Source of the DNA: Leptodontidium sp. MPI-SDFR-AT-0119
Lineage: Eukaryota > Ascomycota > Leotiomycetes > Helotiales > Leptodontidiaceae
Direction: 5' to 3'
DNA: 64,000 nt
NCBI GenBank assembly: GCA_020726505.1
Contig: JAHLEZ010000001.1
Coordinates: 1,736,001 to 1,800,000 of the forward strand
Shown: one piece after another, positions 1 through 11,116 of the stretch
How the letters are laid out: each line of letters opens with the position of its first letter
Position numbering within the stretch: the first letter of the stretch is position 1
The notes under the pieces: generated by a model
What the model was told of the DNA's origin: nothing
Databases searched by the model: none
Seen by the model: the letters and a program-made list of their open reading frames with translations, nothing else
Translations under genes and position numbers: made by a program

Positions 1-1550
1 GGATGGCGCGTTGAGGAAGCCGGTGTCGAAGTCGTAGCCGTTGATGACGTCTTCCTTGGACGTGATGTGGATGGAGCCACGGGAGAAGGGGTACGCGGTG
101 TATGTACCCATGGTCATATATTGGCCGGGCTCGACCAGAGATGGGTCTGCGAGGAAAGCGTTCACGACACCGCAGAGCATCATGGGGCGGGTTGGATAGT
201 TGGCGAAGAATGTATCCCAATCTTTCTTGAACTCTGGGCCGAGTTGGGCGATTTCTTTCTCGCTTGGGCGAAGCTTGGCGCACATATCTATATGAGGTCA
301 TCAAAATCTGTTGCACAGAAGCATATTAAAATATCAAGGTCACTTACCAATTCCATTCCAGCCCAACATAGGGTCTTTCTCTCCTAGAGCCTTGACGAAG
401 TCTTTGCGGCCGCTGAGAATTCCATCGAGAGTCTCATTCTCATCGAGGTTGGACTTATATGGATACAGCAACAGGTGATGATCTTGATAGTTCTCACCAA
501 CACCAGGGACGTCAGCCACGACGGGGATATCGAGCTTCTTCAAGATCTCAGGATTTCCAACACCAGAGCGCTCAAGGATTTGAGGCGTTCCGAGGGCACC
601 AGCGGTCACGACGACCAGTTTCTTGGCCATGATAGTCTTGTGGGCTGGCTTTGAAAGGGAGACTTCAGGCTGGTGCTCAACATTGGGTTTGTACTCGATA
701 CCAATGGCGCGGGGTGGAGAAGACTCGTCGAAGAGAACTCGGATGACTTTGGACTCGAGAAGGACGTGGAGATTTGGGTGTTGTCCGTCTTGGAGGAGGG
801 GGTGGACGTAGCGATGAGCCGCATCCTGTCTCTTGCCATCAGGACTGACATATCGGTACCATTTCTACATCCGTCAGTAAGTACGCATGAAGCAACTGTC
901 AATTGAAACATACGGAGAACCCTCCATTGGCTTCGAGGTCTTGCAAATCTTCGATCACGTTGTAACCCATCTTCTTGACGGTGTCACAGAATTGATTCTC
1001 GCTCTTTCCTCTGAAGCCACCGTCTGAGATGTTGATGGGGCCGTCATGACCGTGCTTGCTCTGGTCGTGACCTTCGCCCTTGGGGTGATAAGTCTCGAGT
1101 TTGTTGCTGAAATGGTGCATTTCCTTTCCACTCCAGCCCTCAGTTTCCCAGCTATCGAAATCAATACCTTTAAGAGCCATATATCAGCAACACACTTTAG
1201 ACATTGAGGGTTACCAACAAACCTTGAGCACGAGTATACATCATGAAGTTGATCGACGATCCACCTCCAAGCATACCTCCCATAGGAACGATAGCCTCAC
1301 GACCATTCAGATTCTTCGAAGCAGACGCTTTGTAGAAGATGGCTGTCTTGCTATCAGGAGCAAGATGGCTCAAGTAGACTGCTGGATTGGTCACAGTTAG
1401 ATCATTGAAGTTGTTGCGTCCTCCCTCGACCAAGACGATCTTCAGATCTGGATTTGCCTTTGCAAGTCTGCCAGCTGCAACACATGCTGCCGTTCCACCT
1501 CCCGCGAAAATGATATCGACCTCACCAACCGCATCGTTGTATGTAGACAT
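1..1550 (-). CDS. Alcohol (methanol) oxidase-type GMC flavoenzyme, 3' end outside window
   Basis: Exons read on the minus strand as 1223-1550, 914-1167, 348-864 and 1-287, with introns of 55, 49 and 60 nt that keep frame. About 462 residues are present; the family is near 660, so roughly the last 200 lie beyond base 1. The N-terminus has the FAD dinucleotide-binding motif GGGTAA (residues 17-22). The first GMC signature GGMLGGGSSINFMMYTR lies at about 91-107, and the second (AGALGTPQILERSGVG) is in exon 3. The segment KLRPSEKEIAQLGPEF in the last visible exon matches the alcohol-oxidase branch rather than glucose oxidase or aryl-alcohol oxidase. Known members oxidise short-chain primary alcohols to aldehydes with release of H2O2, usually in peroxisomes; the C-terminal targeting signal is not visible here. 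The start at 1550 directly precedes the FAD fold. Confidence 0.88.
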
Positions 1551-3066
1551 TGCGAGATTTCAAGACAGTGATACACAATTAAAAGTTCCAAAAAGAAAAA
1601 TAGAGAGTAATATCTCAAGGAAAACAAAGGGCAGAACCGAAAGAGAGGGGGAGGATGATTGAGATCTACTTACAACTTATAGCAAAACTATCCAATGAAA
1701 GACAAGTCCATGTTACCCCTCCTTCCCTGCACCCGAACGTTCCCTTTCCGGGATTCGATTGGGGGTCTTAGTGTGCATCAGCAACCTTGCAAGATAGATC
1801 GCTGCGCACTGCTGCACGCCTAGCCAGAATCTAAACGGCTGGCACAGCTCCTAGCACCTGTGCCCCTTCCTGGGACGTCTTGTCTAGACACTCGCTTCAT
1901 CATTAGTCGGGAAAACAAAACCTCACCTGCACTTCACACAGCATAGCGAGCATGGGTTGAATGAAGCTTTAGGCTATTCCCATCCCGAACCGGGGATTCA
2001 AGGAGTTAGCAGAGTATCATAAGTGGTTATCGAATATCCACCATCGGCGACGTAAGCTGGGAAAGCAAAATATCTCGTACCTGGTCTGCAGATGCCCAGA
2101 CCAGGTATACGAAGTCACCTCCTGCATTTCAGTAGTTGGAGCGGATGTGGGGTGGGTGGCAACGGGAACAGTTTCGTCCATGTTCCCGGCATTGACAAAT
2201 GCGGGGAGGGGACCATCCATCGTGGGGTAAAATGCACTAACTGTGGATTCCAAGCCGAGGCTAGAGGTTGAGATAGCCATGAATGAGGTTTGTGAAGGCG
2301 GAACAAGTCCGTTCAGACCTTGTTCGGAGGTTCAATTTTAGGAAGTGGATCTGTCGTTGATTTGATAAGAGGACAGGCGAGTCATGTTCAAAGACCTAGT
2401 AGAGTAGATAGTGGGACTATGAGACGGTCAGGAGACAGGACAAATCATCTAACCCCATCCAGCTGTTGCACACTATTCAGGGTGCTTCTCCTTGAAGGGT
2501 AGCAAGTGAGACTTCACGGCGGTTGTAATTAAAAAGTACCCAGAATGCGATACGAATCAAGGCACCCTGATCATCTCGGACAATTAATAGACTTGCAAGT
2601 ATAGTGTACAAAGGGGCCCAGCAATTATTCCACCGCCAGACTATTAACAAGCCTTAATTTCTGCCCCCAACCCCAGCGTTCTATATGCTAGAGAGAACTC
2701 TGTGTAGACCCGCGCAGAAGAAATTAATCGGAGTAGAAACGCTGCTCTACTTGGTTGCGGATCCTATCGACAACAGCAAGAGCCAGTCGTAGCAGAAGTC
2801 AACGTAGAGCGAACCAGAAACTGAGACTGAAAGTGCAAATGAACAAAAACCCGAGAGAGAAAAAAACCCCCAACCGCTTATTTAACGGTGTCCCAAACGC
2901 CTCCAACCCAATTTACTAGCCGCAAAGTAACGAATCATCATAGCAGCTCCTTCTCATAATCCCATACAGCGCCAAAGGACGCCGAAGTTACGCCCCAAAC
3001 CATTCATCCCAACCGTGTCATTATCTTTGTCTTCATTCCGTACATATTGTTTCAAGTCGAGTAAAG
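1551..3066. other. Intergenic, 5' of the oxidase gene and 3' of the demethylase gene
   Basis: About 1.5 kb. It should hold the oxidase promoter and leader and the demethylase 3' UTR. Open frames of 60-90 codons (for example minus 2017-2280) show no family resemblance and overlap one another. I see no RNA gene or repeat. Confidence 0.5.
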
Positions 3067-6000
3067 TTAAGAAGCAGGCGCTCTCTTCAAAGCCATCATC
3101 ATCTTCTCAACCAAAGTTGTGGAATCTGCTGGGACGTCCGGGAAGGCGCGAGGCTGTGGGCTTTGACTCGGGCCTGGTGAATTTGACTGAGGGCCAAATG
3201 GTTGGACATTTGGCGGTTGAAAGTACTGCTGATGTGGATATAAGATCTTGCCCTCTTGATATGGAGCTCTTGGGGGGTTCTGATGCTGCTGCTGCTGGGT
3301 GTCCTTCGCATAGGACATTGGCGCTGTGGTCGTAGAATTCGGCTGGTAGTTCTCTTGCTGGACAAATGGACGTGCTGATGGAGTCGGAACTATAGGAGCA
3401 GGTTGGTACTGCTGAGAGTTGGAAGGTTGAAGGGGCGGGTTCCTAGTTGCAGCAGAAGGCTGTGATGGTTGTTGCACGGCGGGGACCTGATCTGGGGACT
3501 TTCGAGCAGTAGGGGGCTGGAATTGCTTTTGTGAAATAGGAGGATGAACCGGAGAGCTCACAGTCACCGGAGCTGAGTGCGAGTGGTACTGTGAATGCGA
3601 AACAGCTGGGCGGTAGTCATTGTGAGGGGAGGGTTGTGGTGGCTGCGCAAAACGCTGTTGCGACTGTTGGGAGGGTTGTTGCGTATTATGTGATGAAGCT
3701 TGCGGCTGGTAGTGAGTGTGATATTGAGCTTGTTGGGGTGTAGAGAATGGTTGGTACGGCGCCTGCAACTGAGTCGCAGTTCTATCATACATGGCTGGGG
3801 GCTGAAGCACAGAGCCTTGGAATTGAGATGATGAAGAGCTCGGTGGAGTGGGTGGATACTGTTGGCGGACCATAGAATTGAACTCTTGCCGAATGGCTGG
3901 GTGTAACTGCGAGTTGTCCTTCTTCGATGGAGCGGGGGCCCATTGTTGATTTTGTCCAGGGTTAGGTACAGGTGTTGGTGTTGGCGTAGCAGAGGCACAA
4001 TATGAGTTGTAGGTAGCTGGCGAGTTCGAAGTGTATGACGAGCCGGGTGACTGCGAACTGGAGTAGGGTCTCATGCTGCTACCGAAAGACGAGATGCTTA
4101 ACACAGGAGTACTAGGATGTCCGGAGTTGTTCCGGAACAGTGTCTGCTGCAGGTGTGCTTGGAGACTGCCTTGGTAACCATTCATGAATCCACCACCAGG
4201 TCTATACGGGCTCTTGTATTCCAGAGGGGACCTATTGTGCTCCTTTTGTAGATACGAGTACTTGGCAAATGGATTTGGTCTCGAGCTTGAACTTGGAGGT
4301 CTGCTTCCAAAGGGGTTCATGGGCCGTGGTGCTGGAGGTTGGGGAGGACGGTATGATGGGTATGATGCAGGCATCGAAGGTCCATGTCGTGGAGGAGCCA
4401 TTGCAGTTCCAGGCCGTGGTGCTGATACAGGAGGTCGCGCTGCAGCCAAAGAAGGCGCAGGCCGTGCTGCAGCGATCTGGGATACAGGTCGTGACCCAGA
4501 CTGAAAGCTACCAGCAGGTGAGCCATTCACAGTATACTGCCCTGCGGGGCGTGTTGGATCAGACTGTCGGTATCGAGGATCAGTGCCAAAGGCGTATGGG
4601 GCTGGGGCTGATCGTTGAAGGAATTTTTGCTGATCATTGTAAGCCTTTGGATCAATGCTATACATCTCACCGCCATTGCGAGGCTTGTATACATATGGCT
4701 TCTCTGGCCTAACAGCAGAGTTTGCAGCGGACTGGGAAGGTCGAATTGGCGCCTTGGAGATACTTGTCACGTTGGGGTTGAGATTCGACGGGTATGAAGC
4801 GCTGTACGATTGCCGTTGTGCAACAGGAGCAGGCTTGGGGATGGTGTCGAGGAAATGACCCTTGGGGTTGTGCCGTGGGTTTGCAGGATCTTCCGTAAAT
4901 TGTGCTTTCGCTTCAGTTGAACTCTTTCCGAGATAGAACCATGTTTGGTTCTCCTTGCTGAAATCGATCTTAACTTGAGCAGGGTTACGTTGGATATTCT
5001 CGCATTTGAACTCTGCCCAGGTACAGCCTTCGACGAATGGATCCTCTGCTCTTGGGATGTCATCAGCTTGGCGCTTAGATGTGTTGAGCGACTCTTTGGC
5101 CTTGAAAGACTTAGGCATGGGAATGGCCTTCGGTGATGGTTTCGGAAGACGACGTTCTGCGGGATCTGGAATAAGGAGCCATTTGTATTCGACTTCCACG
5201 CGATCACTGTAACTCATTAGCCTGGTACTTGCATGTTTCTCTTTTAGCACATACCCTCGTGGAAGGATATCAACAAGGATCATCTCCTCGCTGACTCTGT
5301 TCTCAACAACTGCTCCAGCAAATATATCGCCTCTGAAGTACTGCATCTGGCACACATCCCCTGCCTTCAAGTCCAAGCCCGCCTTCAGTAGACGCTTGTC
5401 CTCACCAAGGGTGTCGCCATCAACCTTCTTGTCGCGCTTGGAGCGGTGGAAGCGACAACTGAAATCGATGCCCCAGTCTTTGTACTCGGTTCCATCTTCG
5501 CCAAAGACTGGTGTTTCGCCTTGCTCGACAAGAACACCAGCTGCAGCAGCGCAAGTAGCGTGGTAGGCCCGAGTACACTTCTTTTGAGAACATTGAAAAC
5601 AGGCCCCCTTCTTCGATCGGCAGTAGTTGCACTTGAGGTCGAGGCGGGCTTTGTCAATATACTTGACATCGACGATAGTCTCTTTCTCTCCGGGTTGGAT
5701 TGATGTTTCCGGGATGTAGAGAGCACACAGGCGATGTGCTTTCTGGCCCTCTTCGGTGAATAAGAGAGGCTCCGAAGGAATATCATTGGGACAGAGAATA
5801 CATGGTTCCCGAGATGGCGCCTTGATGCGGACACGGATTCGCTTGACGTTGGAAATATCAACTTTCTCGTTGATTGGCCTCTTGCGCTTCTTCTTAGGTA
5901 TCTTGGGCTTGATGTCACCGTTAACTTCGGGTGGCGTGTGGAGACTCGTGGCCTTGACATCCTCTTCTTCTTCCTCTTCTTCCTCTTCCTCGTCATCTGT

Positions 6001-7615
6001 TTCCTCGTATTCGGTCTCTTCACCCCTCAGCTTTCGATCGATTTCATGCACATCGATCCAAACACTGTCTTGAGCCTCACTGCACTCGCACTTCTTGGCA
6101 ACACGACCGTATTCGAGCCATGATTCCAATCCGAAGTTGACAGCCTCAGCACAGTTGTAGCCCAGATTGTACCCTGAGTGATAGCCGTATGGGAAGGTGA
6201 TGACGAATTCGCCTGGGCGGTGTACAATCTTATTCACTTTGATATTGTAGCTGGACATCAATTGAGATGGCGAGATCAGGAATGTCTTGTGCCTGAGGAA
6301 CTGGTCACAAGCCTTAGCATCGGTAGGCCAGATATTTTTCATGGCTGCCTCGAATCGGCGTGCATCTCCCTGGGAGATGCTGTACCACTGCTTGGGTGCG
6401 CCAAAATGGAGATAATTGATGCTGTAAAGGTCGACGTCTTCCAGATGCCAGGCAAATGTAGCTTTCCACATGCCCAGGTACAGGTATGCAGTATTGACAC
6501 CTGGAATCTTCGAGCCTAGAACATCGAGAATATTGTCCAGCTTGCCGAGGTTCCAGCTTGTTGTACGCTCATCGAAGAGTGTTCCAGGCATATCTGCACC
6601 GTAGAGAGGGGGCGCGTATGTGAGGGTCTTCCAATAATTTCTCTCAAGCTCATCACAACGTTCCTGGCTGTAATCCTCGCCTTCTAGCTCATATTTGAAA
6701 TCCTTGAAAGCAGCTTCATCCACTACTCCCGTCTCTCTTTTGTTGTTCTTGCGCCGAGAGGATACGGAGATTGCCTTGGGCTGACGTCCACCTTTTGGTC
6801 TGGTTGGGGTATCATAATCTTCTTGCTCAAGCTTGATAGAATCGTTGTCATCTTCTGGCTTCATGGTGGGAGAGACCGGTGTTGGCAGACGATCCGGAGT
6901 ACTGACACCATCCTGTTCCACGGTTCCAGATCTCGACTTGTTTTTAAAAGGTCTCCCTGCACTTTTCTTCTTTGCTCCACTTGAAGGGCCAGCGACCTTG
7001 GGCTTGGGTGTAGGCTTTACTGGCTTGTCCTGGTTCACTCGTCTCTCTCCTCTCTTCGCAGGAGGTTGATGTTCACTCTGATCGCACAATTGGCGCCATT
7101 GTGGCAAGTTGTAGGAGCGCTGATGCACGATATTTGCCTGTCGATATGTACCTCCAGTTCCCATGATATCTTGCTTGATTGGTTCCTTGACCCGGACTGT
7201 CTTGATAGCCTCATCAAGTCGAGGTTGCGCGGCAACCCATTCAGCTGGAGGTATTACTTTAACAATTCCGGTCCGCATTCCATACTTGTTAATTGCGCCC
7301 ATCTATTCATCTATCAGTACGTAGACCTCGATTACTTGACTAGAAAGAGGGGGCATCAAGCGGCGCAGGGGTGTAACTCACATAACGTGTGAAGTCTGCG
7401 AATTCTTCCATTGTAGGCTTGAAAACCGGGACTCCACCAGACGAAATGTGGTCGGGCTCAACCTCAAGCTTCTCAGGCACGTCGATATCCGGTTCTAGGT
7501 CGGAAAGTTCAGAGTCGCTGCCGCCATCTTTAAGGGCAGAATTGGAATCTGGGGGCGAGTGCAGGCCGACCGGAGCAGCTTGAGCCGCCGGGACAGCCAT
7601 CGTATCGGTTGACAT
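3067..7615 (-). CDS. KDM4/JMJD2-type histone lysine demethylase (JmjN-JmjC-ePHD)
   Basis: Exons are 7382-7615, 5255-7302 and 3067-5206, giving about 1473 residues. JmjN spans residues 63-102 and is split by the first intron (FTRY/MGAINKYG). JmjC follows, with Fe(II) ligands H364 and E366 (in AWHLEDVDLYSINYLHFG) and H453 (GYHSGYNLGYN). A Cys-rich segment and an acidic Glu run near 515-526 follow. Next is an extended PHD module (about 579-700) with CILC, CNYC and HATC zinc ligands. The last 550 residues are Pro/Gln/Ser-rich and probably disordered. Family members (yeast Rph1/Gis1, Aspergillus KdmA) remove methyl groups from H3K9 and H3K36 in the nucleus with 2-oxoglutarate. The second intron (5207-5254) is 48 nt, stop-free and in phase, so an ORF caller would read through it. 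Removing it gives the family sequence LPRGDRVEVEYKW. The start at 7615 is preferred to the upstream frame at 7894, which has no family match. Confidence 0.93.
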
Positions 7616-9046
7616 TGCGTCGAATCCTTCATACGATCGAGTCCTGCGACGATGTGGTGGGTGGACAATCTGCCGTGAGTCGAGGGTGGTCGGGGGGGGA
7701 TTGACGTAGCTGTCGAAGGGGGCGAAAGCTGTCGGGTAGTGGTGATCGTTCCGCGCGAGAGAACACTCGCAGAGGCTCTTGGGTTGTGGCCAATTCGTAT
7801 CGTGACTATACCGATGCCAGGAGCAGAATACTTGTCGAAAGCGACCGTCGATGGGTTGTTGGACGTCGAAATGGAATCGAACGATCCTGAGCAAAACGAC
7901 GAGGTGCGGTGCCGAATGAGTTAGACTGGCGGGACGCTAGCCCTTATCGGACTGGCCTGCTTTTTTCGCGATCTGGGCTGGGCTAGGATCTAGTTAGTAC
8001 TTTATTCCCAACTCCAAAAATCATATATTCCTTCAGCGACATGTAAGGTATTCAGACGTTTCGACCTGGTGTTCACCATCGCTAATGTCGCTTTATCGCT
8101 AATACTCTGCCTTGTGTTGCCAGTGGCATTCGTCCAACCCTCTCCACCCACCATCACTCACCCACGCATGTCCGGAAATCCAGATCATCCCGAGGCGAGA
8201 TCTCCACAAACCATGTTCCCCGGCTGGGTCGTGGTGGTGGTGTTCCTTCATTCACACCACGCTTCTAAAAAATTTCAAACTCTCTTTCGAAGGGATTGAT
8301 AGCCACACCATAGAACAGTTGGGATGCAAGTGCGTCGTGCTACTCGCGTATTGCGCCTAGTGTAATGATGTCTCAAAGCCCCGAAGTAAGTATATTCAAA
8401 TGTCCCAGAGGCTGAGTCGCTAGATCCGATCTCTTGTGGCGATTATCTTTATCAGATCTGATCTGATTGTGTTTGGACCGGATGGGATGGAGGCGAATTT
8501 TCATGCACAGAGGCTCATTCCCCCGAGAAGGGTTAGAGCCATGCAGGATTTGAGGCTTGCCCTGAATACGAAGTACGGTCCGTAAGACCTTATTTAAATG
8601 CGGGTCTACATCCCATCGCAGCCCCTTGGCCAGCTCTTTGTCGAAAAATGCGTTTCAAACTTGATTCCGTCAACCCGCGAAAGCACGAACCAGGTCTCCT
8701 CTTATTAATTTCTCCAGGCCCGGGAGTGTGGAAGGTAGGTGGAACTTTAACCACACGTGCCGTGCTTGTTTTAGGTACCTGATTATCTAGCACACAATTC
8801 TACACCAGAGACAGGATCTGCAGGGAAAGGGGATTGTAGTTTCTGAATTGGAGTAATGATGCCTCTAGCACTCGTATTTTGGGAAAACATTCAAAATTTG
8901 GCTCCCGGTTGTCAGAAAGTGGTAAATTCCGATACTAAAATTATCCTTAGCGAACCTACCCCTTTCACATTGCTCGACGCTAGTCGTAGCGACTTCAACT
9001 TCTATCTCGTCCCAGCAGTCTTCACCTTTCTTCTCTCTAAGTCAAT
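7616..9046. other. Intergenic between divergent demethylase and kinase-like genes
   Basis: About 1.4 kb between a minus-strand and a plus-strand gene, so probably a shared promoter region. Small frames such as plus 8069-8299 and plus 8856-9050 show no recognisable domain. An ACACGTGC E-box-like hexamer lies near 8752-8759. Confidence 0.45.
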
Positions 9047-9964
9047 ATGACGAGGCTTAACTGGACATATAAAGATCTATGTCAAGCTATCCCTATTCTC
9101 ACTCGTAACTCATCGTTGCCTGCGACTGCGGCTGACCTCAATCCTATCATCAATTAACTGCTGACGACTTGTACCGGCTCCTCCATCTCAGGCGTAGGGG
9201 GCCATTCTGTTCTACTCTCAATTACCGACGACATTGTAGCAAAAGTGTCTCTCAAGCCAGGCGACCGGCACTTAAGCCATGAGCAATCCATCTTCGAGTT
9301 GCTTGATCGAACGCCATCCCCGCATATTGTTCAAACTTTCCTTCGCTGTCCCGATGTCATCTTCATGGAAGGCCTCAACGATGGAACGCTTTACGAACGC
9401 ATGAGCATGGTCAACACGTCACGCCCTATTCTTCAGTGGATGCAACAACTCTCCGAAGCAGCTGCTTGTCTAGAATCACACGGATATGTACACGGCGATA
9501 TCAACCCTCGTGACATTCTCTCCAATAAAGATCAGCTTAAGCTAGTCGATTTTGATCATTCCCTTAAGACTGGAGACGATCTTGACGTTGGTTACGATCC
9601 CTACGTTCGAAGCCGTAAAAGGGGACAAGCTGGTGGTGATTATGGTATCGCTAGACCAAGCACGGAGCAATTTGCATTAGGATCAATCTTTTGGTTTATG
9701 ACTAGAGGCACGGAGCTCTATCATGAACTGGAAGGGCCAGAACAAGTGAACCGTTTGATGGACTGCCAATTTCCAGCTACAGACCACCAAGATCCGATCG
9801 ACAACATTATCAGCGATTGCTGGCTAGGAAAGTTTGAGTCAATCGCAGAGGTTTCCAGGCGCGTCCGCGAAGTTACAGCATTTGATGAAACTTATCGGGC
9901 AAGAAAGAAGGAATGTGAGCAATACTACCGGCGGTGCCGGCTCCTCAAAACTCCTGGTTGCTAG
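9047..9964 (+). CDS. Small protein-kinase-like protein with altered catalytic motifs
   Basis: Model: exons 9047-9104 and 9192-9964, about 276 residues. Without the proposed 87-nt intron (GTAACT...CTCAG) one in-frame TAA at 9155 would separate the ATG from the kinase fold. The sequence resembles a minimal kinase. A glycine-containing first strand (VGGHSVLLS) is followed by the beta-3 lysine K37 (IVAKVS) and a possible helix-C glutamate E50. The catalytic loop is HGDINPRD (H120-D127) and the metal-binding motif is DFD at 139-141. The catalytic Asp is kept, but the usual Asn five residues later is Asp, and DFG is DFD. The N-lobe is very short. It fits the diverse fungal kinase-like proteins of unknown substrate; whether it is active cannot be told. 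It sits alone, with 1.4 kb before and 4.5 kb after it free of recognised genes. The fold is likely; exon 1 is uncertain. Confidence 0.6.
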
Positions 9965-11096
9965 TACTCGAGTCACGGTGGGCTCTTGTCGAGTTGGGAC
10001 AACAAAGCAGTACATTTCTGAATGGCAATACTAACATTGAAGCTATTGAAAGGACTGATTATGTCTAACTCGAGGCTTGCGATTTGATGCATGGCAAGGT
10101 GTAGGGCTCGAAGCAGCCTGGAGCGAAGGCACACAACTGGGAGGCAACAAGGACCACTACCGGTTATATCAAGGCATCTTTCGGTTGCAGTCATCTGTCT
10201 GTCCAGGAGAAAGGATCCTTAGCTGTTGTTCGGATACAACCATCGATCACATAGAAGGGTGACCGTTTCAGCGAAACGGCGAATGGACCAACACGTGTCC
10301 AACATGTGACTCATAGATGGGTACTCCCAGGACCTGACTCACTTGTGAATGCACAGTGAACAACAGCCAATTAAGTCGTGAAGCTGAGCCTTTTTCCCGA
10401 GAGATAAATCGTCCTGTATGCAAATCCGGACCCTGGACTAGGCAACAACAGCATTCAACCTCACCTCTCAAAAAAGGCCTCAATTTTTGCGGCGCTTCTC
10501 CCTCCCACAACATTGGCTGGTCCTTATGCAATCATGCAGATAATTTAACCGCTGAATTCCTGGGCTTCAAGACATATCACACAGTAGAGTAGCATATATG
10601 CTGCATTATATTCATCAGATGGTTTGAAATTTCAAGGAAGAGAACTCTTCAAAAAGGTACGAATCTTTGGTCATTGACAACCAGTGAGTGGCTGCTAAAG
10701 AGTGCAAATTAGGTATTTCAAATCATCGCCAAGAAAGACATCGCCTCTACAAGTCTTAATTCACTATTCTTTGCCATCCGCAAGTCTCTGTCGTATAGAA
10801 ATAAATTTACAAAGTCGGTAACTCTTAAGTAAATAGAACAAGTGCTGGAACGGCTATGCACCGCAGAACATGAGATGCGGCCACAAGGGCCTTGATGCTC
10901 TGGTGCAAGGAAGGGCCTGCGGGAGAATCTGTGTGTGACAGGTGGCACACTTAAGAATACTGGCTAGCTAGCGAGGACTGCAAGGCCAATGGGACTTGGG
11001 CCCTAAAGGCTGGTAGCACAAACACATGGGAGAGAGCCTAGGTCCGTCGATAGCAACGTTGGGATTTCTGAGTAGTGGAGATCTCTCAGTATCGCA

Positions 11097-11116
11097 CATT
11101 CATTCATTCATTCATT
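11097..11116. repeat. CATT tetranucleotide microsatellite
   Basis: Five perfect CATT units in the gene-poor stretch. Confidence 0.85.

Noticed and set aside
5385..6023. 212-codon minus frame inside the demethylase gene
   Set aside because: It is the shifted frame of the KDM4 exon that encodes JmjC/ePHD; the product is Arg/Ser/Lys-rich and unlike any protein.
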